The notes: generated from the letters alone by a model not told the origin. A stretch of DNA of 47,344 bases from Pseudomonas cyclaminis (GCF_015163715.1 NZ_JADDUM010000186.1:1-47344), one strand, 5' to 3'. Counted from the stretch's first letter, positions 8,660-17,458 are shown. Numbers and translations: made by a program.

Positions 8660-9958
8660 TCAACGACGACCGTTGAAGTAACCCGACAGTTGATGAAGGC
8701 TTTTGCCGGCGGTCAGCAGCAGCGGGCGGATATGGTCCTTGCCCAGGATCTGCGCATGTTTGACCGAGCTGATCAGGTCGTAGCGCGATGAGCCCTCGCT
8801 CATGCCTTCGGCCAAGACCTTGCAGATGATGTGGCTGGGCGTGACGCCAAAGCCGGCGTAACCCTGCACGTAGAAGGCGTTCGGGCGGCCGCTGAGGGTG
8901 CCGATCTGCGGAAACAGATTGGCCCCGGTGGCCATGGGGCCGCCCCAGGCCAGGTCGATCTTCACGTCCTTGAGGTACGGGAAAATCTTCAGCATCAGGT
9001 TGCGGTTCCAGGCCTTGAGGTCCAGTGGGATATGCTCGACAAACGGCGTGGCGGCACCAAACAGCAGGCGGTTTTCGTTGGTGACGCGGTAGTAGTCGAT
9101 GACCGGGCGAATGTCGCTGTAGGCGCCGCGTATCGGGCTGATGCGCTGGATCATTTCGTCCGACAGCGGTTCGGTCATCAACTGGAAGGCATAGGTGTTG
9201 ACGGTGGTCTTGTGCAGCTCGGGTTCGAGTTTGTTGAGGAAACTGTCACAGGCCCACAGCAATTTGGACGCCTTGACCGAGCCTCGCCCGGTGCGCACGG
9301 TGATGCGCTCGCCATAACTCACTTCCAGCGCCGGGCTGTGCTCGTAGATGCGCACGCCATGGCCGGCCAGCGCCTTGGCTTCGCCCAGCAGCAGGTTGAG
9401 CGAGTGCACATGCCCGCCGCCCATGTGCAGCAACGCACTGGTATAGGCGTCGGAACCAATGATTTGCTTGACCTCGGAGCCGGCCATAAAGCGGATTTCA
9501 TCCTTGGTGTTGATCGACTTGAAGTCTTTCTCCCAGGCGCGCAGGTTTTTTTCCTGGCGGGCGTTGAAACCCATGTAGCCGTAGCCGTGGCAGAAGTCGG
9601 CGTCGATCGAGTACTTGGCGATGCGGTCCTTGATGATGCCGGCGCCCAGCTCGCTGATTTCAAAGATCTGGCGCAGGCCTTCGTCGCCCACTTGTTGCTT
9701 GATCTTTTCCAGGTCATGGCCGATCCCCGCCATGATCTGCCCGCCGTTGCGGCCCGTGCCGCCAAAGCCCAGGTAGCGCGCTTCGAGCACCACAATGTTG
9801 GTGATGCCTTTTTCAGCGAGTTCCAGGGCGGTGTTGATGCCGGAGAAACCGCCACCAATCACTACCACGTCGGCTTCCACGTCCTGTTCAAGGGTCGGGA
9901 AGCTGAGGTTGTATTTCTTGGTTGCCGAGTAGTAGGTCGGCGTTTCGATATTGATCAT
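8660..9958 (-). CDS. FAD-dependent oxidoreductase, DAO/PuuB-like amine oxidase
   Basis: A 432-residue flavoprotein of the D-amino acid oxidase superfamily. It has the dinucleotide-binding motif VVVIGGGFSGINTALELAE (about residues 30-48), the second FAD motif GFGGTGRNGGQI and the C-terminal LSGRPNAFYVQGYAGFGVTP. It resembles gamma-glutamylputrescine oxidase PuuB and related amine oxidases, which oxidise an amine to an aldehyde with release of ammonia and H2O2. ATG 9958 (MINIETPTYYSATKKYNLSF) is preferred over a longer frame that lacks coding character. The gene is divergent from an HpaR-like MarR repressor, with a shared operator candidate at 10163-10176. An aromatic amine feeding homoprotocatechuate is the context-based guess for its substrate. 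Confidence 0.82.
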   Translation of the reverse strand: MINIETPTYYSATKKYNLSFPTLEQDVEADVVVIGGGFSGINTALELAEKGITNIVVLEARYLGFGGTGRNGGQIMAGIGHDLEKIKQQVGDEGLRQIFEISELGAGIIKDRIAKYSIDADFCHGYGYMGFNARQEKNLRAWEKDFKSINTKDEIRFMAGSEVKQIIGSDAYTSALLHMGGGHVHSLNLLLGEAKALAGHGVRIYEHSPALEVSYGERITVRTGRGSVKASKLLWACDSFLNKLEPELHKTTVNTYAFQLMTEPLSDEMIQRISPIRGAYSDIRPVIDYYRVTNENRLLFGAATPFVEHIPLDLKAWNRNLMLKIFPYLKDVKIDLAWGGPMATGANLFPQIGTLSGRPNAFYVQGYAGFGVTPSHIICKVLAEGMSEGSSRYDLISSVKHAQILGKDHIRPLLLTAGKSLHQLSGYFNGRR

Positions 9959-10162
9959 GGCGCAGCCTGGAAAAGTGAAGGGGAACTCACTGCAGAGCCG
10001 ACAAACAGCTCTGTGCCTGTTGGGGTGTATTAACTGCCTTCCGAGCGGTAGGTGTCTTGATTCTGTGTGCCGTCGGTCTTGACCGTGGCTGCCAATGTCA
10101 CCCATGGATCCTGCCCGGCGGTAAAGCTGCACACGGGGACTAATGGCCAATGCTAGAATGTT

Positions 10163-10176
10163 GTTAATCTGTTAAC
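10163..10176 (+). promoter_or_regulatory. Putative HpaR/MarR-type operator in the oxidase/marR gap
   Basis: GTTAATCTGTTAAC, 20 bases before the marR ATG. It differs by one base from the 14-mer at 18155 before hpaG1 (GTTAATGTGTTAAC). It is placed to repress the MarR gene itself and possibly the divergent oxidase. Confidence 0.55.
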
Positions 10177-10196
10177 TAGTTGTGACGCCAGTGCCC

Positions 10197-10619
10197 ATGC
10201 CCAAACCGCGCCAGTCCTTGACCCTTACTTTGCTCCATGCGCGTGAAGCCGCCATGGGTTTTTTTCGTCCTTCCCTTAACCAGCACGGTTTGACCGAGCA
10301 GCAATGGCGGGTCATTCGCATCCTGAGCCAGCACGATGAGCTGGAGATCAATCGCCTGGCAGAGTTGGCGTGCATCCTCAAGCCAAGCATGACCGGGGTG
10401 CTGGTGCGCATGGAGGCCGCCGGGATGGTGGAGCGGCGCAAGGCGCAGCAGGATCAGCGGCGGGTGCTGGTGCGGTTGGCGGAGAAGGGACAGGCCTGTT
10501 TCGCTTCGATGAGCCAATGTATGGAGGCCAATTATCAGCGTTTGCAGGCCGGGTTCGGCGAGGAGAAGTTGCAGACGCTGCTGACGTTGCTCAATGAGCT
10601 CAAAACCCTGAAGCGCTGA
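10197..10619 (+). CDS. HpaR-like MarR-family repressor (first copy)
   Basis: A 140-residue winged-helix repressor. It contains SLTLTLLHAREAAMGFFRP, then LTEQQWRVIRILSQ, the recognition-helix region LACILKPSMTGVLVRMEAAG and the wing KAQQDQRRVLVRL. This is the pattern of HpaR, the homoprotocatechuate operon repressor, and it is clearly paralogous to the gene at 19375. ATG 10197 is the first ATG; a GTG at 10182 in the same frame is possible. It is divergent from the amine oxidase gene, and a 14-base site also found before hpaG1 lies upstream. It may control the amine module, or both modules. The ligand is probably a hydroxyphenylacetate-type compound by analogy with HpaR. Confidence 0.82.
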   Translation: MPKPRQSLTLTLLHAREAAMGFFRPSLNQHGLTEQQWRVIRILSQHDELEINRLAELACILKPSMTGVLVRMEAAGMVERRKAQQDQRRVLVRLAEKGQACFASMSQCMEANYQRLQAGFGEEKLQTLLTLLNELKTLKR

Positions 10620-10643
10620 GTGCAGCAGACCCTCACCAGGCAA

Positions 10644-10790
10644 GCGCCCGTTTCGCATCGTAGATACCGTCTTGACGCTCACCGGGCAACCCCCAAGCTT
10701 TGGGTCGTAGCATCTGCCGAGCGCAAGCGAGGCTGCGTTGGGGGCGCTGGGGTGTGGTGCTGGATAAGACGGTATCTACGCACGGGGCGC
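10644..10790. repeat. About 147-bp inverted-repeat element, MITE/REPIN-like
   Basis: Two 15-base perfect arms, CGTAGATACCGTCTT (10659-10673) and AAGACGGTATCTACG (10766-10780), are extended outward by GCGCCCG..CGGGGCGC with mismatches. Inside are nested short hairpins, including CTGCCGAGCGCAAGCGAGGC, a motif type frequent in fluorescens-group extragenic repeats. It lies between the convergent marR and hpaI genes. No coding frame or transposase is present. No convincing target-site duplication was seen. Confidence 0.6.
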
Positions 10791-10822
10791 ATGGGATTTT
10801 TTGATCTCTATCCCAATAATCC

Positions 10823-11626
10823 TCAGTAGATTGCACCGGCTGCGCTGCTGGGTGCTGCCGAACCCTTGAACGCCGCCGCCAGGCTTTGCAGCCCACGCAT
10901 CAGCACCGTGGTGTCCACGCCTACCGCCACAAACGCGGCACCCAACTCGATATAACGTCGCGCCAACGCCTGATCAGCGCTCAGAATCCCGGCGGCCTTG
11001 CCTGCCTTGCGGATACGGGCGATGGCGTCTTCAATCGCTGCCTGCACCTCGGGGTGCCCAGGGTTGCCGCGATAGCCCATGGATGCGCTGAGGTCCGCCG
11101 GCCCGATAAACACGCCATCCACGCCCTCTACCGCCGCAATCGCATCCAGGTTGGCCAGGCCTTCACGGCTTTCGATCTGCACCAGCAGGCACATCTGCGC
11201 ATCGGCCTGGTCGAGGTAACCGGGGATGCTGTTCCAGCGCGAAGCCCGTGCCAGCGCGCTGCCGACGCCGCGCACGCCGTTGGGCGGGTAGTGGATCGCT
11301 TTGACCAGCTCCCGGGCCTGCGCGGCGCTTTCCACCATGGGCACCAGCAACGTCTGTACGCCGATGTCGAGCACTTGCTTGATCAGTGCGGTATCGCCGA
11401 TGACCGGGCGAATCACCGGATGGCTGGGGTAGGGCGCCACGGCCTGAAGCTGGCCGAGCATGCCGCGCAGGTCGTTGGGGGCGTGTTCGCCGTCGATCAA
11501 CAGCCAGTCGAAGCCGGCGTTGGCGGCCAGTTCCGCGCAGTAGGCATCGGACAATCCCAGCCACAGGCCAATCTGCGTTTCGCCGCTGTGCAGGCGTTGC
11601 TTGAAGGTGTTGACAGGCATATCCAT
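10823..11626 (-). CDS. hpaI: 4-hydroxy-2-oxoheptanedioate aldolase HpaI
   Basis: A class II (divalent metal) aldolase, last enzyme of the homoprotocatechuate pathway. It cleaves 4-hydroxy-2-oxoheptanedioate to pyruvate and succinate semialdehyde in the cytoplasm. The 267 residues match E. coli HpaI along their length: the general base region [13 protein letters not shown], the strand [34 protein letters not shown], the metal ligands in LVQIESREG and [13 protein letters not shown], and the AVGVDTTVL segment. GGAG lies eight bases before ATG 11626. It is the promoter-distal gene of the minus-strand hpa operon, 14 bases after hpaH, and ends toward an inverted-repeat element. Confidence 0.95.
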   Translation of the reverse strand: MDMPVNTFKQRLHSGETQIGLWLGLSDAYCAELAANAGFDWLLIDGEHAPNDLRGMLGQLQAVAPYPSHPVIRPVIGDTALIKQVLDIGVQTLLVPMVESAAQARELVKAIHYPPNGVRGVGSALARASRWNSIPGYLDQADAQMCLLVQIESREGLANLDAIAAVEGVDGVFIGPADLSASMGYRGNPGHPEVQAAIEDAIARIRKAGKAAGILSADQALARRYIELGAAFVAVGVDTTVLMRGLQSLAAAFKGSAAPSSAAGAIY

Positions 11627-11640
11627 CGAGCGATCTCCGG

Positions 11641-12444
11641 TTAAACGAAACGGCAGGCAATCGAGCCCAGCATGTCGTAGTCGACATGGAAGGTATCGCC
11701 AGGGTTGGCCGCCACCGGGCGGGTGAAGGAGCCGCCGAGGATGATTTGCCCAGGTTGCAGGGTCACGTCATAGGCGGCGAGTTTATTGGCGAGCCAGGCC
11801 ACGCCTTTGGCGGGGTGATTGAGCACAGCGGCCGACACGCCGGATTCTTCGATCACGCCATTGCGGTAGAGCACTGCGGGCACCTTGCGCAGGTCGATTT
11901 CGGTGGGGCGCACGGCGCGTCCGCCCATGACCACGCCAGCGTTGGCGGCGTTGTCGGAGATGGTGTCGAACACCTTGCGCGTGGCGTTGGTATGCGGGTC
12001 GATCTGCTGGATGCGGGCGTCGATGATTTCCAGCGCCGGGATCACCCACTCGGTGGCGTCCAGTACATCAAACACCGTCACGTTCGGCCCTTTGAGCGGT
12101 TTGCCCAGGATGAACGCCAACTCCACTTCGACCCGCGGCACGATAAAGCGCTCGAAGGGAATATCGGTGCCCTCATCGAAGAACATGTCGTCGAGCAGCG
12201 CGCCGTAATCCGGCTCGGTGATGTTGGACGACACCTGCATGGCGCGGGAAGTCAGGCCGATCTTGTGGCCGACCAGCTTGCGCCCGTCCTTGATCTTCTG
12301 GGCGACCCAGGCGCGCTGGATGGCATAGGCGTCTTCGATGGTGATCGCCGGGTGCTCCAGGGAAAACTGGCGCACCTGTTCCCGTGACCGTTCGGCCTGG
12401 TCGAGGCGGGCGGCGGCTTGCTGGATAAGCTGTTGATCAAGCAT
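11641..12444 (-). CDS. hpaH: 2-oxo-hept-4-ene-1,7-dioate hydratase HpaH
   Basis: Adds water to 2-oxohept-4-ene-1,7-dioate to give 4-hydroxy-2-oxoheptanedioate, the HpaI substrate. It is 267 residues long, the same as E. coli HpaH, of the FAH-related hydratase fold. Visible features are [10 protein letters not shown], the acidic metal-binding stretch [18 protein letters not shown] and the second acidic position in [13 protein letters not shown], plus GVVMGGRAV. The metal is Mg2+ or Mn2+ in the family. The gene is between hpaX and hpaI with gaps of 12 and 14 bases, consistent with one transcript. Confidence 0.95.
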   Translation of the reverse strand: MLDQQLIQQAAARLDQAERSREQVRQFSLEHPAITIEDAYAIQRAWVAQKIKDGRKLVGHKIGLTSRAMQVSSNITEPDYGALLDDMFFDEGTDIPFERFIVPRVEVELAFILGKPLKGPNVTVFDVLDATEWVIPALEIIDARIQQIDPHTNATRKVFDTISDNAANAGVVMGGRAVRPTEIDLRKVPAVLYRNGVIEESGVSAAVLNHPAKGVAWLANKLAAYDVTLQPGQIILGGSFTRPVAANPGDTFHVDYDMLGSIACRFV

Positions 12445-12456
12445 GACAAGGGTCTC

Positions 12457-13761
12457 TTAGTGAGGGTTGACGATGGCGGCCTGGGTGCGCAGCACCAGCA
12501 AACCGCCGAGTGCAATCAGCAGCGCCAGGGCGTAAAGGGCCAGGCTGGCGCTGTGGGTGGTGTCGCGCATCCAGCCGATCAGGTAGGGCGCGAAAAAGGA
12601 CGCGATGCTGCCGAAGGAACTGATCAAGGCAATACCGGCGGCCTGGGTGGTGTTGGACAGGAACGCCGGCGGCAACTGCCAGAACATCGGCAACGCCGCG
12701 CTGGCACCCATGCCGGCGAGGATCAGGCCACCCAGCACCAGGACCGGATTGGCAGGGGCGAGCCCGGCAATGGCAATGCCGGCGGCCGCCATCAGCAAGG
12801 GCACGCACAGGTGCCAGCGGCGTTCACGCTGGCGATCCGACGAACGCCCGCAGCCGATCATGAAAAAGCACCCCGCCAGGTAGGGCACCGCGCTGAGCAG
12901 CCCGACCTTGCCGTCGCTGCCGACGCCGGCGCCGTGGATCAGCGTCGGCATCCAGAACGCCAGGGTGTTGACCGCCAGCATCACTGCGAAATACACCGCC
13001 ACCAGCAGCCACACTTGCGGGTTACGCAGAATCGCGGAGAACGAGGTGATGGATTTGCGTTGTTCTTCCTTCGTCAGTTGTTCGTGCAGTTGCTGCTTTT
13101 GCGCAGGCGTCAGCCAGGTGACGGTTTCGAAACTGTCCGGCAGGCACTTGAGTACCACCAGCCCGAGCAGGATGACCGGCGCGCCCTCGATGACAAACAT
13201 CCACTGCCAGCCGCGCAGGCCGCCCAGGTCATGGAAATGCTCAAGGATGCCGCCAGAAAGCGGCCCGCCAATCACCCCGGCCATGGGCACCGCAATTGCA
13301 AACAAAGCGGTGACTTGCGCACGTCGACCGGCGGGGTACCAGCGGTTCAAGAACACCAGAATGCCAGGGAAGAAACCCGCCTCGGCCACCCCGAGCAAGA
13401 AGCGCAGCACATAGAAGCCCGTGGCGCTGTCGACCATGAACATGCAGGTTGACAATGCGCCCCACACCACCATCAGTGTGGCGATCCAGCGCCTGGGACC
13501 GACACGGTCCAAGGCCATGTTGCTTGGCACGCCGAACAGCGCATAGGCGACGAAAAACAGACCGGCGCCGAAGCCGTAGACCGTGTCGCTGAAATTCAGG
13601 TCGGCGCTCATCTGCATCTTGGCGAAGCCGATATTGATGCGGTCGAGGTGGGCGAAGAGGTAGCAGATCAACAACAGCGGCATCAGCCGCCAGGTGATGG
13701 TGCCGTGGGTGCGGTCGCGGGCGACGCTGCCGAGGGTCTCGGCGGTATTGGCTGTGCTCAT
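12457..13761 (-). CDS. hpaX: 4-hydroxyphenylacetate permease HpaX (MFS)
   Basis: A 434-residue major facilitator of the anion:cation symporter (ACS) family with 12 hydrophobic segments. The signature loop DRINIGFAKMQMSADLN follows TM1, then GFGAGLFFVAYALFGVPSNM and FFPGILVFLNRWYPAGRRAQ. ACS-family HpaX imports 4-hydroxyphenylacetate by proton symport. The start ATG 13761 (MSTANTAETLG) is chosen over the longer frame because the added residues have no coding character. It lies between hpaF and hpaH, as in other Pseudomonas hpa clusters. Its presence implies that uptake of hydroxyphenylacetates occurs, although the hydroxylase hpaBC is not in the window. Confidence 0.9.
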   Translation of the reverse strand: MSTANTAETLGSVARDRTHGTITWRLMPLLLICYLFAHLDRINIGFAKMQMSADLNFSDTVYGFGAGLFFVAYALFGVPSNMALDRVGPRRWIATLMVVWGALSTCMFMVDSATGFYVLRFLLGVAEAGFFPGILVFLNRWYPAGRRAQVTALFAIAVPMAGVIGGPLSGGILEHFHDLGGLRGWQWMFVIEGAPVILLGLVVLKCLPDSFETVTWLTPAQKQQLHEQLTKEEQRKSITSFSAILRNPQVWLLVAVYFAVMLAVNTLAFWMPTLIHGAGVGSDGKVGLLSAVPYLAGCFFMIGCGRSSDRQRERRWHLCVPLLMAAAGIAIAGLAPANPVLVLGGLILAGMGASAALPMFWQLPPAFLSNTTQAAGIALISSFGSIASFFAPYLIGWMRDTTHSASLALYALALLIALGGLLVLRTQAAIVNPH

Positions 13762-13813
13762 GGTTTTATACTTTTTGTCTGAGAAGGCCGATGAGGTGAA
13801 CGGGCGGGGCGTG

Positions 13814-14205
13814 CTAACCCACCTGCGCCTTGAGGAAGGCGTGCACATTGTTTTGCTTGAAGTTGAGCTGCTCGTGCAGTTCGATCATTTCAAACGACAA
13901 GGCCAGCAGGCGTTGGGCCTGAAGCGCGGCAAAGTGTCCGGTGATCACCTCGAAGAGGTGTTCGGCGACCTTCTGCCGGGTTGCCAGGTCGCGACCATGG
14001 CGACCTTGAGCGTCATGTGCACGAAGGCGTAGTCGTGCTTGCCGTCGGCCATGCGCCAGGTGTCCAGGCGCACGCCACGGCTGCGGATGCCGCCCAGCGG
14101 GAACACGCCGCTGTCGCCGAGGGCGGCGTGGACTTTTTCAAACAGGCCGGGCAAGTCCGCCTGCTGTTCGATGTTGTCGGTGTATTCAGCGATGAAGTGG
14201 GGCAT
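13814..14205 (-). pseudogene. hpaF: 5-carboxymethyl-2-hydroxymuconate delta-isomerase HpaF, one frameshift
   Basis: A tautomerase-superfamily isomerase converting 5-carboxymethyl-2-hydroxymuconate to its oxo tautomer. The start MPHFIAEYTDNIEQQADLPG has the catalytic N-terminal Pro of the family and a strong AGGAGG site. The first frame runs to MTLKV. The rest (HGRDLATRQKVAEHLFEVI, then LALSFEMIELHEQLNFKQNN and HAFLKAQVG) lies one frame over. One missing base near 13999-14003 (GTCGCCATGG where GTCGGCCATGG is expected) explains it. With the repair the product is 130 residues, the normal family length. It is essential for the pathway, so a real loss would block growth on homoprotocatechuate; a sequencing indel is more likely. 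Confidence 0.85.
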
Positions 14206-14228
14206 GGAACCTCCTGCGTCGGTAGCTT

Positions 14229-14291
14229 TTAGCGGCAAGCTTCAAGCGGCAAGTGAGCGTGATCGGCTTGTAGCTTGCGGCTTGAAGCTAG
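14229..14291. repeat. REP-like inverted repeat between hpaF and hpaD
   Basis: AGCGGCAAGCTTCAAGCGGC followed by CTTGTAGCTTGCGGCTTGAA repeats AGCTT/AAGCT/GCGGCTTGAAG motifs in both orientations and can fold into a hairpin. The motif set is that of fluorescens-group intergenic repeats. It interrupts the operon between hpaD and hpaF and may alter mRNA decay there. Confidence 0.6.
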
Positions 14292-14304
14292 TGGCTGTTC
14301 TTGT

Positions 14305-15162
14305 TCAAACCGGGAAAACAGCGTTGATCTGCCCGGTGCCGGAGCTGCCGAACGGCGCGGTGATGATCTCTGCAGGTTTGTCATAATCCGGCCCGCCAAG
14401 CAGCCCGAGGAGCATCGCGGTGTCATGCATCTTGCCTTCGCCAAAGCAGTGCTCGGCATAGTCCGGCAGCATGGCGCAGAACTCTTTCCAGCGGCCCTGG
14501 CGCCACAGTTCCACCACATGCAGGTCGACCTGCTTGTCGAATTCCCGCGTCCAGTTATGGATATTGGCTTCGGCGTTGCGGTCGTCGGAGAACCGGTGCG
14601 ACAGCGAGCCCGAAGCCAGCACCACGACTTTGCGGTCGCTTTTTTCGATGGCCCGGCGCACGGCGGCGCCAAAGGTGAAGCTGTCTTGCAGGCGATGCCA
14701 GGCGCACCAGGCGGCGATCGAGACGACGTTGAATTTCTGATCGTCCGGCACGCCCATGTGCATGTAGCGCATCGGCACCAGCGTGCCGTATTCCAGCTCC
14801 AGGCTGGGGATGTTGTGGGCCAGGGTGCGCACGTCGGCGGCGTTGGCTTCGGCGGCGATCAGCTCGCCCAGTTCCGGGCAGCCTGGGTATTCGTAGTCCA
14901 TGTTTTTGATGAAGTGCGGCAGCTCGTTACTGGTGTAGGTGCCCTTGAAGTGCTCGCCGCTGTTGACGTGATAGGCGCTATTGACCAGCCAGTGCACATC
15001 GAACACCACGGCGGTATCGGCGCCCAGTTCGCGGGCGCGGCGCCCGATTTCCTTGTGGCCGGCAATCGCCGCTTCACGGCAGCCGTGGTGCTTGCCGGGC
15101 AGTTCCGACAAATACATCGAGGGAACGTGGCAGATTTTCGCAGCCAGGACGACTTCGCCCAT
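14305..15162 (-). CDS. hpaD: 3,4-dihydroxyphenylacetate 2,3-dioxygenase HpaD
   Basis: The extradiol ring-cleavage enzyme that opens homoprotocatechuate to 5-carboxymethyl-2-hydroxymuconate semialdehyde. At 285 residues it belongs to the LigB/class III extradiol family, as E. coli HpaD does (283 residues). Conserved segments include the metal His region ICHVPSMYLSELPGKHHGC, VVFDVHWLVNSAYH, YTSNELPHFIKNM, IPSLELEYGTLVPMRYMH and LASGSLSHRFSDDR, with the end SSGTGQINAVFP. It probably uses Fe(II). The reading frame is intact. GGAG lies close upstream of ATG 15162. The gene lies between hpaE and hpaF in the operon. Confidence 0.95.
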   Translation of the reverse strand: MGEVVLAAKICHVPSMYLSELPGKHHGCREAAIAGHKEIGRRARELGADTAVVFDVHWLVNSAYHVNSGEHFKGTYTSNELPHFIKNMDYEYPGCPELGELIAAEANAADVRTLAHNIPSLELEYGTLVPMRYMHMGVPDDQKFNVVSIAAWCAWHRLQDSFTFGAAVRRAIEKSDRKVVVLASGSLSHRFSDDRNAEANIHNWTREFDKQVDLHVVELWRQGRWKEFCAMLPDYAEHCFGEGKMHDTAMLLGLLGGPDYDKPAEIITAPFGSSGTGQINAVFPV

Positions 15163-15209
15163 GATGATTCTCCTGAAATTATTGTTGTATCAGGGCGCTC
15201 TGGTGTAGC

Positions 15210-16670
15210 TCAGACGCCCCAGCGTGGAATGTGATGGCTGCCCATCGAGATGCACACGTTCTTGATCTCGGCGAACACCTCGAAGCTGTATTGGCCGCCT
15301 TCACGGCCGGTGCCGGAGCCTTTCACGCCACCGAACGGCTGGCGCAGGTCGCGTACGTTCTGGCTGTTGATGAACACCATGCCGGCTTCGATGCCATAGG
15401 CCAGACGATGCGCCTTGCCGATGTCCTGGGTCCAGATGTACGACGCCAGGCCATACTCGGTTTCGTTGGCCAGCCTGAGGGCTTCGGCTTCGTCCTTGAA
15501 GGGGATCAGGCACACCACCGGGCCGAAGATTTCTTCCTGGGCAATGCGCATGGTGTTGTTCACGTCAGCGAACACCGTCGGCTGGATAAACTGGCCTTTG
15601 CTCACGTGCGCCGGCAAGTTGGCCGGGCGTTCCAGGCCGCCGGCGAGGAGGGTGGCGCCTTCTTCAAGGCCGATCTTGATGTAGCCGGTGACCTTGTCGT
15701 AGTGGGCTTGGGTGATCATCGAGCCGACCTGGGTTTTCGGGTCTTGCGGGTCGCCGACGATCAAGCGTTTGGCGCGGGCGGCAAACTCGGCGACGAACTG
15801 CGGGTACACGCTTTCCTGGATAAAGATCCGGCTGCCGGCGGTGCAGCGTTCGCCATTGAGCGAGAAGATCGTGAACAGTGCCGCGTCGAGTGCGCGTTCC
15901 AGGTCGGCGTCTTCAAAGATCAGCACCGGCGACTTGCCGCCCAGTTCCATGGAGTACTTTTTCAGGCCGGCGGTCTGCATGATTTTCTTGCCGGTGGCGG
16001 TGCCGCCCGTGAAGGAAATCGCACGCACATCCGGGTGACGCACCAACGCATCACCGGCCGTCGCGCCGTAGCCCTGGATCACGTTCAACACACCGTTGGG
16101 GATGCCGGCTTCGACAGCCAGGCGCCCCAGTTCGTTGGCGGTCAATGGCGACAGTTCGGACATTTTCAGCACGGCGGTATTGCCCAGCGCCAGGCACGGT
16201 GCGGTCTTCCAGGTGGCCGTCATGAACGGCACGTTCCACGGCGACACCAGCGCGCACACCCCCACCGGCTGGTACAGGGTGTAATTGAGCATCTGGTCGT
16301 CGACCGGGTAACTGTGCCCGTCCATGCGCGTGCAGACTTCGGCGAAGAAATCGAAGTTGTGCGACGCACGGGGGATCAACACGTTTTTGGTCTGGTGAAT
16401 CGGCAGGCCGGTGTCGAGGGTTTCCAGCTCGGCCAGGTGCGGCACGTTCTGTTCGATCAGTTCACCCAGCTTGCGCATCAGCCGCGCGCGCTCCTTGGCC
16501 GGCGTGCCGGCCCACTTCGGGAAGGCTTCCTTGGCCGCCGCCACGGCCTGGGCCACTTCTTCGGCGCCGCCGCTGGCGACTTCACCGATGGCGTCGCCGG
16601 TGGCCGGGTTGTAGTTGACGAACACGTCTTTGCTTTCGACCTCACGGCCGTTGATCCAGTGTTTGATCAT
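15210..16670 (-). CDS. hpaE: 5-carboxymethyl-2-hydroxymuconate semialdehyde dehydrogenase HpaE
   Basis: An NAD-dependent aldehyde dehydrogenase of 486 residues that oxidises the HpaD ring-fission product to 5-carboxymethyl-2-hydroxymuconate. The fold's landmarks are all present: SPWNVPFMTATWKTAPCLA, the glycine motif FTGGTATGKKIM, the catalytic Glu in MELGGKSPVL, the catalytic Cys in NGERCTAGSRIF and EEIFGPVVCL. The end MGSHHIPRWGV is as in E. coli HpaE. ATG 16670 is preferred to an in-frame TTG at 16679, because the purine-rich site AAGAGG is well spaced only for the ATG. The gene starts seven bases after the hpaG2 stop begins, so translation is probably coupled. Confidence 0.95.
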   Translation of the reverse strand: MIKHWINGREVESKDVFVNYNPATGDAIGEVASGGAEEVAQAVAAAKEAFPKWAGTPAKERARLMRKLGELIEQNVPHLAELETLDTGLPIHQTKNVLIPRASHNFDFFAEVCTRMDGHSYPVDDQMLNYTLYQPVGVCALVSPWNVPFMTATWKTAPCLALGNTAVLKMSELSPLTANELGRLAVEAGIPNGVLNVIQGYGATAGDALVRHPDVRAISFTGGTATGKKIMQTAGLKKYSMELGGKSPVLIFEDADLERALDAALFTIFSLNGERCTAGSRIFIQESVYPQFVAEFAARAKRLIVGDPQDPKTQVGSMITQAHYDKVTGYIKIGLEEGATLLAGGLERPANLPAHVSKGQFIQPTVFADVNNTMRIAQEEIFGPVVCLIPFKDEAEALRLANETEYGLASYIWTQDIGKAHRLAYGIEAGMVFINSQNVRDLRQPFGGVKGSGTGREGGQYSFEVFAEIKNVCISMGSHHIPRWGV

Positions 16671-16675
16671 GCTGC

Positions 16676-17446
16676 TCAAGCCTCTTTACGGGCGCTGAAG
16701 AACGCCGTTTCGCTGACAATTCGATTGACCAGGCGGCCGACGCCTTCGACTTCCACCACCACTTCATCACCGGGCACCACGTCGGCCAGGCCTTCCGGCG
16801 TGCCGGTGGCGATCATGTCGCCGGGCTGCAAGGTCATGAAGCTGGACAGGTATTCGATCAGGTAAGGGATGTCGAAAATCATGTCCCTGGTGCTGCCTTC
16901 CTGGCGCAGCTCACCGTTGATCCAGGTGCGCAGGGTCAGGTTGCTCGGGTCCGGCACGTCGGCCACATCGACGATCCACGGACCGACGGGCGTGGTGGCG
17001 TCGCGGTTTTTCACCCGCAGGTTGGGGCGGTAGTAGTTTTCCAGGTAGTCGCGAATCGCGTAGTCGTTGCACACCGTGTAGCCCGCCACGTAGTCCAGGG
17101 CGTCTGCGCGCTTGACGTTGCGTGCCGGCTTGCCGATGACGGCCACCAGTTCGCACTCGTAGTGCATGTAGGCGACGTTGTCCGGGCGCCAGGTCACCTG
17201 GTTGTGGCCGGTGTAGGTGCCTGGCGACTTGATGAAGGCCAGCGGCTCGGTCGGTGGCTTGAACGCCAACTCGGCGGCGTGATCGGCGTAGTTCAAGCCC
17301 AGGGCAAACATACTGCCGGTGGCCGGTGGCAGCCATTGCACTTGATCTTCGGCCAGCAGGCGACCATCGGCCAGGCGCACAGCGTTGTGGTCTTCGACAT
17401 GGGCGAGGTGGATCTGGCCTTCAAACTGGATACGGGCGTGTTTCAT
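16676..17446 (-). CDS. hpaG2: HpaG2 subunit, 4-hydroxyphenylacetate degradation isomerase/decarboxylase
   Basis: A 256-residue fumarylacetoacetate hydrolase-family protein corresponding to one half of the bifunctional E. coli HpaG, which is a fusion. It has MFALGLNYADHAAELAFKPP, KSPGTYTGHNQVTWRPD, CELVAVIGKPARNVKRADAL, YTVCNDYAIRDYLENYYRPN and GTPEGLADVVPGDEVVVEVEG. The acidic metal ligands (E in YECELV, D in the FAH core) are present. Together with HpaG1 it carries out the decarboxylase and isomerase steps that follow HpaF. Splitting into two genes is the ordinary Pseudomonas arrangement. Which half has which activity is not settled from sequence alone. Confidence 0.92.
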   Translation of the reverse strand: MKHARIQFEGQIHLAHVEDHNAVRLADGRLLAEDQVQWLPPATGSMFALGLNYADHAAELAFKPPTEPLAFIKSPGTYTGHNQVTWRPDNVAYMHYECELVAVIGKPARNVKRADALDYVAGYTVCNDYAIRDYLENYYRPNLRVKNRDATTPVGPWIVDVADVPDPSNLTLRTWINGELRQEGSTRDMIFDIPYLIEYLSSFMTLQPGDMIATGTPEGLADVVPGDEVVVEVEGVGRLVNRIVSETAFFSARKEA

Positions 17447-17458
17447 GGAAGCTCCTGT

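Noticed and set aside
15210..16679. TTG start for hpaE
   Set aside because: The ribosome site is too close to the TTG; ATG 16670 is well spaced and gives the family's usual length.
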